Shown: positions 1 through 8,859, counted from the first letter of the stretch. The stretch is 64,000 nucleotides of DNA from Candidatus Neoehrlichia procyonis str. RAC413 (GCF_000964795.1 NZ_LANX01000001.1:186001-250000); one strand, 5' to 3'. Numbers and translations are program-made. Notes: generated from the sequence alone by a model not told the origin.

Positions 1-114
1 TTTAAAGGGCTAGCGGAAGGGAAGTATGATGATTTACCTGAATCAGCATTTTATATGGTAGGTAGCATAGATGATGCTATTAAGAAAGCAGAATCAATGA
101 ATAGAGTGGTATAA
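1..114 (+). CDS. atpD: ATP synthase F1 beta subunit, C-terminal end (partial)
   Basis: The window opens inside an ORF that encodes 37 residues and stops at TAA 112-114. The sequence ([14 protein letters not shown] near the start, D-D-A-I-K-K-A close to the end) is the typical C-terminus of the catalytic F1 beta subunit, which hydrolyses or makes ATP at the membrane-bound ATP synthase. The next gene, atpC, starts 2 bases after the stop, the usual atpD-atpC order. The catalytic part lies outside the window. Confidence 0.9.
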   Translation, partial: FKGLAEGKYDDLPESAFYMVGSIDDAIKKAESMNRVV

Positions 115-116
115 GT

Positions 117-521
117 GTGCAAAATGTTACTGTGAAATTTACAACACCAGATTATGAAATGATATTTAATGATATTTACTCAATTGCTGCATCTACTGAA
201 GGTGGACATTTTGTTATTATGCCGAATCATGAAAAATTTATTATGAGCTTATGCTCAGGGGATGTAGTGCTTAAAGATATATCTAGTGTTACTACTATTA
301 TTGTAGTTGCAAATGCTGTTTTGAGTATATGTGATAATAAATGTAATATTATAGCAGATATTGCATTTATTTTTAATAAAGATAAGATTAAACAATTGAA
401 AGAAGTACAGAAGCTTTTTGAGAAAAATATTTCTAATGTTATTCATGATAAGTTTTTATATGATATTTTAGATCAGGACTTGAAGTTTATGAGTAGGTAT
501 TACAATGAAAATATTTCTTGA
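117..521 (+). CDS. atpC: ATP synthase F1 epsilon subunit
   Basis: 134 aa, GTG start directly after the atpD stop, which implies translational coupling. The N-terminal beta-sandwich of epsilon is recognisable: V-K-F-T-T-P near residue 6, and M-P-N-H-E-K-F at 35-41, which corresponds to the family's P-N-H-x-P segment. The C-terminal helical part is short and Lys-rich. Epsilon couples rotation of the F1 head to the c-ring and restrains ATP hydrolysis. The last 17 bases overlap the next gene. Sequence conservation is low, as is normal for epsilon, so the call rests on motif plus position. Confidence 0.88.
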   Translation: MQNVTVKFTTPDYEMIFNDIYSIAASTEGGHFVIMPNHEKFIMSLCSGDVVLKDISSVTTIIVVANAVLSICDNKCNIIADIAFIFNKDKIKQLKEVQKLFEKNISNVIHDKFLYDILDQDLKFMSRYYNENIS

Positions 522-1167
522 TACTGCTGATATAGATTGTATCGAAGAGTGTAGTAAAACTGGGTTAATAGATGGTATTACAACAAATCCAATGCTTTTG
601 TCTAGGTCAAGTAGCGAAATGTGCAGTGATTTAATATCAAAGATATGCGATATAGTAAAAGGTCCTGTAAGTGTTGAAGTTATTTCAACACATTGTAAAG
701 GTATGATACAGGAAGGATTAAAACTAGCAAAGATTTCCTGTAATATAGTAGTAAAATTGCCAATGACATATGATGGTATTTGTGCATGTCAGATTTTATC
801 TCGTGAGTATAATATAAAAGTAAATGTTACATTATGTTTTTCTGTAGCACAGGCGATATTAGCTGCAAAGGCTGGAGCTTATTTTGTTTCTCCATTTATA
901 GGTAGGTTAGATGATTTGAGTTATGATGGACTAGCTATAATTAAAGATATATGCAATGTGTATTCACTATATAGTAATTTTACTACGAAAGTTTTAGCAG
1001 CGTCTGTAAGAAATCCTTTACATGTTGTTAATGCTGCAAAGGTAGGTGTTGATATAGTTACAATGCCTCCTGTAATATTTAAGCAGCTTTTTATGCATCC
1101 CCTGACAAATATTGGACTAGAAAGCTTTCTGCAAAGTTGGCAGAAGTCTGGTAAGGCAATAGTGTGA
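505..1167 (+). CDS. tal: Transaldolase (small TalC/FSA-type)
   Basis: 220 aa, the length of the short transaldolase / fructose-6-phosphate aldolase subfamily. Active-site features seen: F-L-D-T-A-D at 4-9 with the catalytic Asp, T-T-N-P at 26-29, and V-V-K-L-P at 82-86 holding the Schiff-base Lys84. It transfers a dihydroxyacetone unit between sugar phosphates in the non-oxidative pentose phosphate pathway. The ATG lies inside atpC (17-base overlap), so it is probably transcribed with the atp genes. Transaldolase and F6P aldolase activity cannot be separated from sequence alone. Confidence 0.88.
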   Translation: MKIFLDTADIDCIEECSKTGLIDGITTNPMLLSRSSSEMCSDLISKICDIVKGPVSVEVISTHCKGMIQEGLKLAKISCNIVVKLPMTYDGICACQILSREYNIKVNVTLCFSVAQAILAAKAGAYFVSPFIGRLDDLSYDGLAIIKDICNVYSLYSNFTTKVLAASVRNPLHVVNAAKVGVDIVTMPPVIFKQLFMHPLTNIGLESFLQSWQKSGKAIV

Positions 1168-1639
1168 TTTAGGTATTTATATAAGAGATGGTTTTAGTGA
1201 TTAAGTGCTATTTTTTAGTATGTTGTACGTAATATTTTGTTTTTAGTTTTAATATCTTTTATGTAAACTTACTCATATTACTTGTAAAAAATATGGGGGA
1301 TGTATTTTATACATTTTTGTACTTATATTGTTAATGTAAAATATATTGTATAAAAGGAATATATGATTTTCTTTTTAATTTTGTCGTAAAACCTCCTTAA
1401 TAAGTAGTAGCAATAAATAATTTATTTAGATTGTTGGTTTTTATATAACTTATCTACTATGAGAATATCGGAAACATAATTGATATGTAAGCGTTATACA
1501 TACTGAATATTTGCTGCTTTTAAAGTGGATATGGTGAAGTTAAAATATGAGAATATTTTTTGAAAAATTGTGAATATGATTGCTGTATCATTACTCTATA
1601 GAAGTACGAATTTGTCTATTCATTAGGTTAAAAGTTATC
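1168..1639. other. Gene-free spacer after tal
   Basis: AT-rich sequence with stops in all frames. I see no RNA gene, repeat or coding remnant here. Recognisable paralog-family wreckage begins only near 1640. Confidence 0.6.
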
Positions 1640-2110
1640 TGCACTTCTATTAGTAATATTAATTTATACTTCATGATATATTCTGTTAACAGATCTACAG
1701 GTTTCTTTTATAGAAAAAATCCTTCATTTAATTATTTAGTTGTATGCAAATATTAATGCATTTCTTACAACGGTGAGATTAAAGTATTTTTTTTATATAT
1801 TTGCTATAGGCAAACATAAGTTACCTATTAGAATAATTTATCTATAATTTTTAAAATATAAAGCTATTAAATTACTATTTATACAAATAAAGTGATATTA
1901 TGTAGTATTTGTTAATTATCCTAAATTGTTATTACTAATTATTAATGATTGAATATATGAAATACTATCTAATTTAGCTTATAAACACATTACCAAGTTG
2001 ATTATAAATAATATTTCAATATGATTAAAACTTTATATAATGATGTAAGGTAGTATTTACGTGACTAGGATTATTTTCTTATCCATATGCTTGTTTATAA
2101 TAAGGATAGT
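1640..2110. repeat. Left arm of an inverted repeat flanking gatA
   Basis: Read as its reverse complement, roughly 1640-2010 follows 5035-5390 closely, with scattered substitutions and small indels. Both arms share the start of a family gene, its upstream spacer, and an inverted C-terminal fragment (this arm 1675-1770, minus strand; other arm 5264-5352, plus strand). The arms face each other across gatA, about 3 kb apart. Homology becomes patchy beyond 2010. Confidence 0.75.
1957..2110 (+). pseudogene. N-terminal remnant of the array paralog family, plus strand
   Basis: From the ATG at 1957, allowing one lost base, the sequence reads L-S-N-L-A-Y-K-H-I-T-K-L-I-I-N-N. This is almost the start of the long paralog at 4266-5072 (L-S-N-L-A-Y-K-H-I-T-E-L-I-I-N-N). 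Further frameshifts and stops follow and the match fades by about 2110. It is the only family N-terminus on the plus strand in the window. Confidence 0.75.
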
Positions 2111-2254
2111 TAAGTGCTTATCATCATTGTCAGAAAGAATTTTTTCTTAAATAATTAAACACTATTTAGTTAGTAGTTGTATATTTTAAATATCTAGATG
2201 ATGAAATACTTATATTGATTATCTAAATAATTCTATATCATTTTTTATCACATT

Positions 2255-2545
2255 TGCATTAAATAACTGTTTGCACTTTATGGCTCACTGTCTATATTGT
2301 AACAATTTTGCTGGTTTATTTAAGGAAAGGTAACTATTCATTAATTGTTAGTTGTATTACAAGTATTAATGGCTTTAGTATATATTTTAGAACTGCTCGT
2401 ATATTTGCTGATCAAGAACGCAAGTAAATTATAAGGAAATTCATTCATAATTTTTTTAGTATGTTTATCCTTGATGTTAAATAAGTGAATTATTATCTTA
2501 ATATATTTAATAAGTTATAAAATAGCATCTTGATATATAAACTTA
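2255..2545 (-). pseudogene. C-terminal remnant of a long array paralog
   Basis: On the minus strand this stretch resembles the second half of the long paralogs and of the pseudogene at 21601-22398. Shared landmarks, in plus-strand sense, are a TTAATTGTTAG-type block for the N-x-T-K-Q-L region, a cytosine-poor block for the D-A-I-x-A segment, and the ATTCATTCATAATTTTTTTAG block. Stops and frameshifts interrupt every frame. It lies just upstream of gatA and could affect its promoter. Confidence 0.55.
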
Positions 2546-2612
2546 TAATATTCGATTGCCTTACTAGCAAAGTATGATAACCTGCTTAAATGTATATTAT
2601 GTTTAAGCTGAA

Positions 2613-4079
2613 ATGAAAGAACTACTTAAGTTATCTATTGTAGAAATGCATCAGGGATTAAAAAATAAAGATTTTTCTGCTGTGGAATTAACACAAGCAC
2701 ATATTAATTCTGTTGAAAATGATAATTTAAATGCATTTGTTACAAAAACTCCTGAAATAGCGCTAGAAGCAGCACAGAAAGTCGATACTTTGTTGCGTAA
2801 TAGTTCTACTATAAGTCCAATGGCAGGTATTCCGGTTGGAATTAAAGATTTATTTTGCACAAAGAATATTAAAACTACTGCTTGTTCTAATATTTTACGA
2901 GAATTTATTCCTATGTATGAATCAACAGTTTCTCATCGATTATTACAGCATGGAGCTGTAATGCTAGGAAAGTTAAACATGGATGAATTTGCAATGGGCT
3001 CTGCAAATATTAATAGTTGTTTTGGCCCAGTAAAAAATCCATGGAAAAAATCAGATCAAAAAGATTTAGTACCAGGAGGATCTTCAGGTGGATCAAGTGC
3101 AGCAGTAGCTGGGTTTTTATGTGCTGGGGCTCTTGGTAGTGATACTGGTGGGTCAATTCGTCAACCCGCAGCCTTTTGTGGAATAGTAGGAATAAAACCA
3201 ACTTATGGGAGATGTTCTAGATGGGGTATGATTTCGTTTGCCAGTTCTCTTGATCAGGCTGGTGTATTAACTCGTACTGTAGAAGACGCGGCTTTAATGT
3301 TGGAAACAGTGTGTGGATATGATTACAAAGATTCCACTTCTTCCAAAGTACCGGTTCCAAATTTTGTAAATCAAATTACTAATAATGTACAAGGAAAACG
3401 TATAGGTATTCCTGCAGAATATCAGATTTTTCAGCACCATGAAGATATTATAAAAATATGGCAGCAAAATATACAATATTTACAAAATTGTGGAGCTGAA
3501 ATTATTGACATTAGTTTACCTCACTCTCAGTATTCATTACCTGTGTACTATATTATATCGTCATCAGAAGCATCGTCAAATCTTGCACGCTATGATGGGG
3601 TCAAATATGGTACTAGAGTATTATCTAATAATTTGAATGACATGTATGAACTTACTAGGAGTTTAAATATGGGGCAAGAAGTTAAAACACGAATATTAAT
3701 GGGAGCTTATGTATTATCTTCTGGGTATTATGATGCTTACTATGACAAAGCACAGCGTATTCGATATTTAATTATGCAAGATTTTGTAAAAGCATTTGAA
3801 AAAGTGGATTATATACTTACTCCTACTACTCCAAATGAAGCTTTTGAAATTGATGATAAACCTGATATTTTAGATATGTATGCAAGTGATATTTTCACTG
3901 TATCCGTAAACTTAGCAGGACTTCCTGCAATATCTGTACCAGCTGGGTTATCTAAAAATAAGCTGCCTTTAGCTTTACAAATAATTGGTAATTATTATGA
4001 TGAGGGTGGTATATTAAACGTTGCAAGTATCATTCAAAAATCTTATATAGAAAATGTAGTTACATTAGCAACAGCATGA
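2613..4079 (+). CDS. gatA: Glutamyl-tRNA(Gln)/aspartyl-tRNA(Asn) amidotransferase subunit A
   Basis: 488 aa, normal GatA length. It is the amidase subunit of GatCAB, which releases ammonia from glutamine to convert misacylated Glu-tRNA(Gln) or Asp-tRNA(Asn). The amidase-signature triad is visible: Lys78 in G-I-K-D-L, Ser157 in P-G-G-S-S-G-G, and the nucleophile Ser181 in D-T-G-G-S-I-R-Q-P. It stands alone, with no gatB or gatC adjacent, and is enclosed by inverted repeats built from the neighbouring paralog family. The ATG start fits the family N-terminus, but the ribosome-binding site is weak. Confidence 0.95.
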   Translation: MKELLKLSIVEMHQGLKNKDFSAVELTQAHINSVENDNLNAFVTKTPEIALEAAQKVDTLLRNSSTISPMAGIPVGIKDLFCTKNIKTTACSNILREFIPMYESTVSHRLLQHGAVMLGKLNMDEFAMGSANINSCFGPVKNPWKKSDQKDLVPGGSSGGSSAAVAGFLCAGALGSDTGGSIRQPAAFCGIVGIKPTYGRCSRWGMISFASSLDQAGVLTRTVEDAALMLETVCGYDYKDSTSSKVPVPNFVNQITNNVQGKRIGIPAEYQIFQHHEDIIKIWQQNIQYLQNCGAEIIDISLPHSQYSLPVYYIISSSEASSNLARYDGVKYGTRVLSNNLNDMYELTRSLNMGQEVKTRILMGAYVLSSGYYDAYYDKAQRIRYLIMQDFVKAFEKVDYILTPTTPNEAFEIDDKPDILDMYASDIFTVSVNLAGLPAISVPAGLSKNKLPLALQIIGNYYDEGGILNVASIIQKSYIENVVTLATA

Positions 4080-4195
4080 TATTTGCATGAGAAATATTAT
4101 AATGAAGAGCAATTTCTAAGAAAAGTGATAAACTTTTTTTATTACTAATTGAGTTCACATCTTTATTTGATGGTGTAATAATTCATTTGTATCAC

Positions 4196-4215
4196 AAGCT
4201 ATGTGATAGCTTTTT
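4196..4215 (+). terminator. Rho-independent terminator after gatA
   Basis: AAGCTAT, loop GTG, ATAGCTT, then a T run: a 7-bp stem with a U tract, about 115 bases after the gatA stop. It could also slow transcripts arriving from the converging paralog gene at 4266-5072. Confidence 0.6.
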
Positions 4216-4265
4216 ACATTAATAATAGAAATATATAATATAAGTGTATTTAAAAGAGAGTTTAG

Positions 4266-5072
4266 TTACAATTGTGTACTATTAAAATGCATTTGTCCCT
4301 TAGAACTTGCTTTGGTGACGTTATGCATTGTAACATGAGTAGAAGGTGAGAATGCATTATATTTGCTATGAGCAATTTTAGCGGCATCTTGTGCAATAGT
4401 AATAAATTTTTTCCTATGTAAATGCTCCCATATAGAGTTAATGGCTATATCTTGTACGTAAATATCCATAATGCTAACAATTTTACAGATCTTTTTTATG
4501 GAAATGAAAGGTAAACCCCCATTTAATTGTTTAGTTGTATTAAAAATATTAGTAGCTTTAATAGCATCTGTTAGAACTATTTTGAGAAAGCATTGTTTGT
4601 ATATTTGTTTATGAACGAAATTAAATAACTTATTGGAGAGTTCATTTTTGATGTTAACTGTCGAAATTTCTTGAGTATAATTATTTTGTAGATAAGTATT
4701 AATATTGTTCAATATGGCTAATGAATAAAATACAAGAAATGTGTTAATTTGTTGATAATATTCTTGCATGTTACTACTTAAATCATAAGATGCCCGTATT
4801 CCATCGCCAATATCTTTAGCGGAGTGTTTTATTGTATTGCAAATATAAGCTAAATAAGCAGTTGCAGCTATTGTACTACCAAATATGCGTTTATGTATTG
4901 TTTTTGCAATAAACGTAGCAATATACTCAGCGTCATCTTTGCAAAGAAATTCTCTTAAAGTATCATGAATTTTTATAATCTTAGTTGTATTATATTTTAC
5001 ATCATGTTTGAAATAATTATTTATAATTAACTCGGTAATGTGTTTATAAGCTAAATTAGATAATGTTATCAT
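4266..5072 (-). CDS. Array paralog, long divergent form (left end)
   Basis: 268 aa from the ATG at 5072. The frame stays open upstream to a TTG, but the paralogs start at the equivalent of M-I-T-L-S-N-L-A-Y. No known domain recognised. It is predicted mostly helical, without signal peptide or clear membrane segment. The core shared with the short copies is the L-S-N-L-A-Y start, I-N-N-Y-F, the I-A-K-T-I-H-K-R segment and I-F-N-T-T-K-Q. Compared with the short copies it has about 50 extra residues before F-S-P-S-T-H and a further tail after it. It has no poly(C) tract; the motif is ordinary mixed codons. It is probably close to the ancestral form, and its equivalents are dead elsewhere in the array. 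Confidence 0.75.
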   Translation of the reverse strand: MITLSNLAYKHITELIINNYFKHDVKYNTTKIIKIHDTLREFLCKDDAEYIATFIAKTIHKRIFGSTIAATAYLAYICNTIKHSAKDIGDGIRASYDLSSNMQEYYQQINTFLVFYSLAILNNINTYLQNNYTQEISTVNIKNELSNKLFNFVHKQIYKQCFLKIVLTDAIKATNIFNTTKQLNGGLPFISIKKICKIVSIMDIYVQDIAINSIWEHLHRKKFITIAQDAAKIAHSKYNAFSPSTHVTMHNVTKASSKGQMHFNSTQL

Positions 5073-5390
5073 ATATTTAAAACCAATATATTTGATTATT
5101 AATAGTATTAATAACAATTATTTAAGATATTTACAATTATTATATGATAATACTTGTATAAATAGTAATTTAATAGCTTTATATTTTAAAATTATAGATA
5201 AGTTATTTTAATAAGTAACTTATGTTTGCTTATGCAAATATGTAGTATTTTGACCTCACCGTTGTAAGAAATGCTATTGATATTTTCAATACAACTGGCA
5301 ATCAAATGAAGGATTCATTTCTATAAAACAACATGTAGAGCTATTAACATAACGAAGTACAAATTAACATTACTACAGTACGTTTATACT
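5035..5390. repeat. Right arm of the inverted repeat flanking gatA
   Basis: Partner of 1640-2010 in opposite orientation. It includes the 5' end of the long paralog, its upstream region and the inverted C-terminal fragment at 5264-5352. Confidence 0.75.
5264..5352 (+). pseudogene. Inverted C-terminal fragment of the paralog family
   Basis: Plus-strand sequence that would read V-R-N-A-I-D-I-F-N-T-T and then the S-N-E-G-F-I-S-I-K segment, but one base is missing inside the R-Q codons. It is the same C-terminal piece carried on the minus strand by the gene at 5416-6030. The two face each other tail to tail, with the G tract between. Confidence 0.7.
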
Positions 5391-5415
5391 TAGAAATTTG
5401 TGCTTTACACTAATG

Positions 5416-6030
5416 TTAATGAGTAGAGGGGGGGGGGGATTGCGTTTTATTATTAACAATGCTACAGACTTCTTTTATAGAAATAAATCCTTCATTTGAT
5501 TGCCTAGTTGTATTGAAAATGTTAGTAGCTTGAATGGCATCTTTGAGAACTATATGACGAAAGTGTTGTGTATAAACTTGCTTATCGAGAAATGTAAGTA
5601 ACTTTTTAGAAAGTTCATTTATAGTTTCTTTATTGTATTTATCTTTTAAGTCATTATAAATGCCTATGCGCACGACTATTTTATAGGATGTAGTCACAAT
5701 AAAAGATCTTTGTAAATACTCTTGTAAGTTGTTATTTATATAATAAATTCCTCTTAATCTACTGCCAATATATTCAAGATAGTCTTTTATTATGTTAAAA
5801 AAGTTAGCACTATAGGCAATCAAGTTTAGAGTATTAAAAAATACACGTTTATGTACTGTTTTTGCAATATGTGTGGTAATGTGTTCAGCATCAATTTTAC
5901 TAAAAAATTTTCTTAGAGTATTATGCACTTCTTGAAGTTTGTTTGCATTATATGTTACATCATATTTAAAATAGTTATTTATAATTAACTCAATAATACG
6001 CTCATAAGCTAAATTAGATAACGTCATCAT
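5416..6030 (-). CDS. Array paralog copy 1, short form with C11 tract
   Basis: 204 aa from the ATG at 6030; an upstream in-frame TTG would add four residues but has no support (see copy 4). Family description: no recognised domain, Lys-rich and mainly helical, no signal peptide or membrane span. Residues 1-80 (L-S-N-L-A-Y-E-R-I-I-E-L, then I-A-K-T-V-H-K-R) and the last 55 (D-K-Q-V-Y-T-Q-H-F through I-F-N-T-T-R-Q-S-N-E-G-F) hardly vary between copies, while about 85-145 varies. This copy ends S-P-P-P-S-T-H with 11 C in the coding strand followed by T, where most others have 10. The extra base plus the extra T restore the frame, direct evidence that the tract has changed length. The central segment is of the R-I-G-I-Y-N-D-L type. 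Confidence 0.8.
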   Translation of the reverse strand: MMTLSNLAYERIIELIINNYFKYDVTYNANKLQEVHNTLRKFFSKIDAEHITTHIAKTVHKRVFFNTLNLIAYSANFFNIIKDYLEYIGSRLRGIYYINNNLQEYLQRSFIVTTSYKIVVRIGIYNDLKDKYNKETINELSKKLLTFLDKQVYTQHFRHIVLKDAIQATNIFNTTRQSNEGFISIKEVCSIVNNKTQSPPPSTH

Positions 6031-6058
6031 ATTAAACACCAAATAATTTTCTTAAATT

Positions 6059-6099
6059 ATATACCTATACAGTATATCATTACTTGTATAATTACGCAA
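6059..6099 (-). promoter_or_regulatory. Promoter and dyad of copy 1
   Basis: Minus strand: -35 TTGCGT (6099-6094), 17-bp spacer, -10 TATACT (6076-6071). A 7-bp inverted repeat with a 5-bp centre (6059-6077) covers the -10. This copy has one mismatch in the downstream arm. The ATG is about 40 bases downstream. Confidence 0.6.
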
Positions 6100-6860
6100 C
6101 ATGCGCTTATAAGTTAAATTAGATAAAGTTATCATATATTAAAATCAAATAATTGATAGTTTGTAAGCTAAATTACGTAATACTTCGTATATTTAAAATT
6201 AGGTAACTTAATGAGTAATAATATATTTTTGAGGTTTATATAGATATTTTTGTATAAAAGATCATTTGATTGCTTTTTAACGGTTTTACAGAATATATAT
6301 TATCGGTATTTAAGTAGTAAAAATTATCCATTACATAAAATGTATTTGTTATGCTATAGAAGTTGTTCCAGTGACATTTGTGTAGTATGCGTAGAGGGTG
6401 AGAATGCACTATAGTTTTCAACTTGAGTAGCTTCTTGTACAATAGCAAAAAACCTTAACCTATGTAAGTTTTATATTATAAGCTTTCTAATAAAGATTTC
6501 TAATAAAGAATTCAGGGCTTTATATTGTTTTATGATCCATTATGTTAACAATTTTACATACTTCTATAGAAATAGCTTCCATTAATTGTTTAGTTATATT
6601 GCAGATGTTAATGCTTGAATAGCATCTTTGAGAACTATTTGATTTAAGATGTTGCCTTTATATTTTCTGATAAGCACACATAAGTAGCGTATTGTATAAT
6701 TTATTTATAACTTTTTGAGTATGGTTATATTTTAGATAAGGGATTAATATCCGAACATAAGATTAATGTGTGTAAATTATGATAAATATGCAAAATTCTT
6801 GATAGTATTCTTCTATAATATTGATAAAGATGATACTTATATAAAATGCGTACACTAATG
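6100..6860 (-). pseudogene. Dead long-paralog pieces between copies 1 and 2
   Basis: Three remnants on the minus strand. 6354-6860 is the second half of a long paralog, from an E-E-Y-Y-Q-E segment through F-S-P-S-T-H to a stop at 6354, with several frameshifts. About 6145-6190 is an N-terminal scrap (L-R-N-L-A-Y-K). 6101-6134 is a second N-terminal scrap, M-I-T-L-S-N-L-T-Y-K-R. No open frame of useful length remains. Confidence 0.7.
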
Positions 6861-7472
6861 TTAATGAGTAGGGGGGGGGGATTGCGTTTTATTATTAACA
6901 ATTCTACAGGCTTCTTTTATAGAAATTAAACCTTCATTTGATTGCTTAGTGGTATTGAAAATGTTAGTAGCTTGAATGGCATCTTGGAGAACTATATGAT
7001 GAAAGTGTTGTGTATAAACTTGCTTATCGAGAAATGTAAGTAACTTTTTAGAAAGTTCATTTATAGTTTCTTTATTGTATTTATCTTTTAAGTCATAATA
7101 AATGCTCGCGTACACGACTAGTTTATAGTTTGTAGTCACAATAAAAGATCTTTGTAAATACTCTTGTAAGTTGTTACTTGTAGCATAAATTCCTCTTAAT
7201 CTACTGCCAATATATTCAAGAGATTCTTTTATTATATTAAAAAATTCAGCACTATAGGCAACCAAGTTTAGAGTATTAAAAAATACACGTTTATGTACTG
7301 TTTTTGCAATATGTGTGGTAATGTGTTCAGCATCAATTTTACTAAAAAATTTTCTTAGAGTATTATGCACTTCTTGAAGTTTGGTCGTATTATATGTTAC
7401 ATCATATTTAAAATAGTTATTTATAATTAACTCAATAATACGCTCATAAGCTAAATTAGATAATGCCATCAT
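6861..7472 (-). CDS. Array paralog copy 2, short form with C10 tract
   Basis: 203 aa from ATG 7472. It ends S-P-P-P-T-H; the 10-C run occupies 6871-6880 (G on the plus strand). With one more C the frame would pass the stop and add 35 residues, starting Y-S-L-T-L-V-Y-A-F and rich in I, F and Y, before a TAA. With one fewer it would add about 48 basic residues. The central segment is of the V-V-Y-A-S-I-Y-Y-D type. Function unknown. Confidence 0.8.
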   Translation of the reverse strand: MMALSNLAYERIIELIINNYFKYDVTYNTTKLQEVHNTLRKFFSKIDAEHITTHIAKTVHKRVFFNTLNLVAYSAEFFNIIKESLEYIGSRLRGIYATSNNLQEYLQRSFIVTTNYKLVVYASIYYDLKDKYNKETINELSKKLLTFLDKQVYTQHFHHIVLQDAIQATNIFNTTKQSNEGLISIKEACRIVNNKTQSPPPTH

Positions 7473-7500
7473 ATTAAACACCAAATAATTTTCTTAAATT

Positions 7501-7541
7501 ATATACTTATACAGTATATCATTACTTGTATAATTACGCAA
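7501..7541 (-). promoter_or_regulatory. Promoter and perfect dyad of copy 2
   Basis: -35 TTGCGT (7541-7536), 17 bp, -10 TATACT (7518-7513). The 19-bp element ATATACTTATACAGTATAT (7501-7519) has perfect 7-bp inverted arms around a 5-bp centre and overlaps the -10 and probable start site. Reference copy of the element. Confidence 0.65.
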
Positions 7542-8219
7542 CATGCGCTTATAAGTTAAATTAGATAAAGTTATCATATATTAAAATCAAATAATTGATA
7601 GTTTGTAAGCTAAATTACGTAATACTTCGCCGTATATTTAAAAATTAGGTAACTTAATGAGTAATAATATATTTTTGAGGCTTATGTAGATATTTTTGTA
7701 TAAAAGATCATTTGATTGCTTTTTAACGGTTTTATAGAATATATATTATCGGTATTTAAGTAGTAAAAATTATCCATTACATAAAATGCATTTGTTATGC
7801 TATAGAAATTGTTCCAGTGACATTTGTGTAGTATGCGTAGAGGGTGAGAATGCACTATATATAGTTATGCAACTTGAGTAGCTTCTTGTACAATAGCAAA
7901 AAACCTTAACCTATGTAAAAGTTTTATATTATAAGCTTCCATTAATTGTTTAGTTATATTGCAGATGTTAATGCTTGAATAGCATCTTTGAGGACTATTT
8001 GTTTAAGATGTTGCTTTTATATTTTCTGATAAGCACACATAAGTAGCTTATTGTAGAATTTATTTATAACTTTTTGAGTATGATTATATTTTAGATAAGG
8101 GATTAATATCCGAACATAAGATTAATGTGTGTAAATTATGATAAATATGCAAAATTCTTGATAGTATTCTTCTATAATATTGATAAAGATGATACTTATA
8201 TAAAATGCGTACACTAATG
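7542..8219 (-). pseudogene. Dead long-paralog pieces between copies 2 and 3
   Basis: Same layout as the first spacer, but shorter. A block of roughly 70-80 bp that includes the I-V-N-I-M-D-H-K region (present near 6500-6560) is missing around 7930. The F-S-P-S-T-H stretch and both N-terminal scraps remain. Confidence 0.65.
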
Positions 8220-8831
8220 TTAATGAGTAGGGGGGGGGGATTGCGTTTTATTATTAACAATTCTACAGGCTTCTTTTATAGAAATGAATCCTTCATTTGA
8301 TTGCCTAGTGGTATTGAAAATGTTAGTAGCTTGAATGGCATCTTGGAGAACTATATGACGAAAGTGTTGTGTATAAACTTGCTTATCGAGAAATGCAAGT
8401 AACTTTTTAGAAAGTTCGTTTATAGTTTCTTGAGTGTATTTATCTTTTAAGTCATAATGAATGCCCATGGACACGACTATTTTATAGGTTGTAGTCACAA
8501 TAAAAGATTCTTGTAAATACTCTTGTAAGTTGTTACTTGTAGCATAAATTCCTCTTAATCTACTGTCCATATATTCAAGAGATTCTTTTATTATGTTAAA
8601 AAAGTCAGCACTATAGGCAATCAAGTTTAGAGTATTAAAAAATATACGTTTATGTACTGTTTTTGCAATATGTGTGGTAATGTGTTCAGCATTAATTTTA
8701 CTAAAAAATTTTCTTAAAGTATTATGCACTTCTTGAAGTTTGGTCGTATTATATGTTACATCATATTTAAAATAGTTATTTATAATTAACTCAATAATAC
8801 GCTCATAAGCTAAATTAGATAACGCCATCAT
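8220..8831 (-). CDS. Array paralog copy 3, short form with C10 tract
   Basis: 203 aa, ATG at 8831, ending S-P-P-P-T-H with a 10-C run. The central segment is distinctive (Y-M-D-S-R-L-R-G, Q-E-S-F-I-V-T-T-T-Y, V-V-S-M-G-I-H-Y-D) and shared almost exactly with copy 6, so the two are a recent duplicate pair or have been converted to match. Function unknown. Confidence 0.8.
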   Translation of the reverse strand: MMALSNLAYERIIELIINNYFKYDVTYNTTKLQEVHNTLRKFFSKINAEHITTHIAKTVHKRIFFNTLNLIAYSADFFNIIKESLEYMDSRLRGIYATSNNLQEYLQESFIVTTTYKIVVSMGIHYDLKDKYTQETINELSKKLLAFLDKQVYTQHFRHIVLQDAIQATNIFNTTRQSNEGFISIKEACRIVNNKTQSPPPTH

Positions 8832-8859
8832 ATTAAACACCAAATAATTTTCTTAAATT

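Noticed and set aside
6861-7484. Upstream TTG start (M-V-F-N-M-M) for the short paralogs
   Set aside because: Copy 4 has a base insertion that closes this frame, and the long paralogs also begin at the ATG position.
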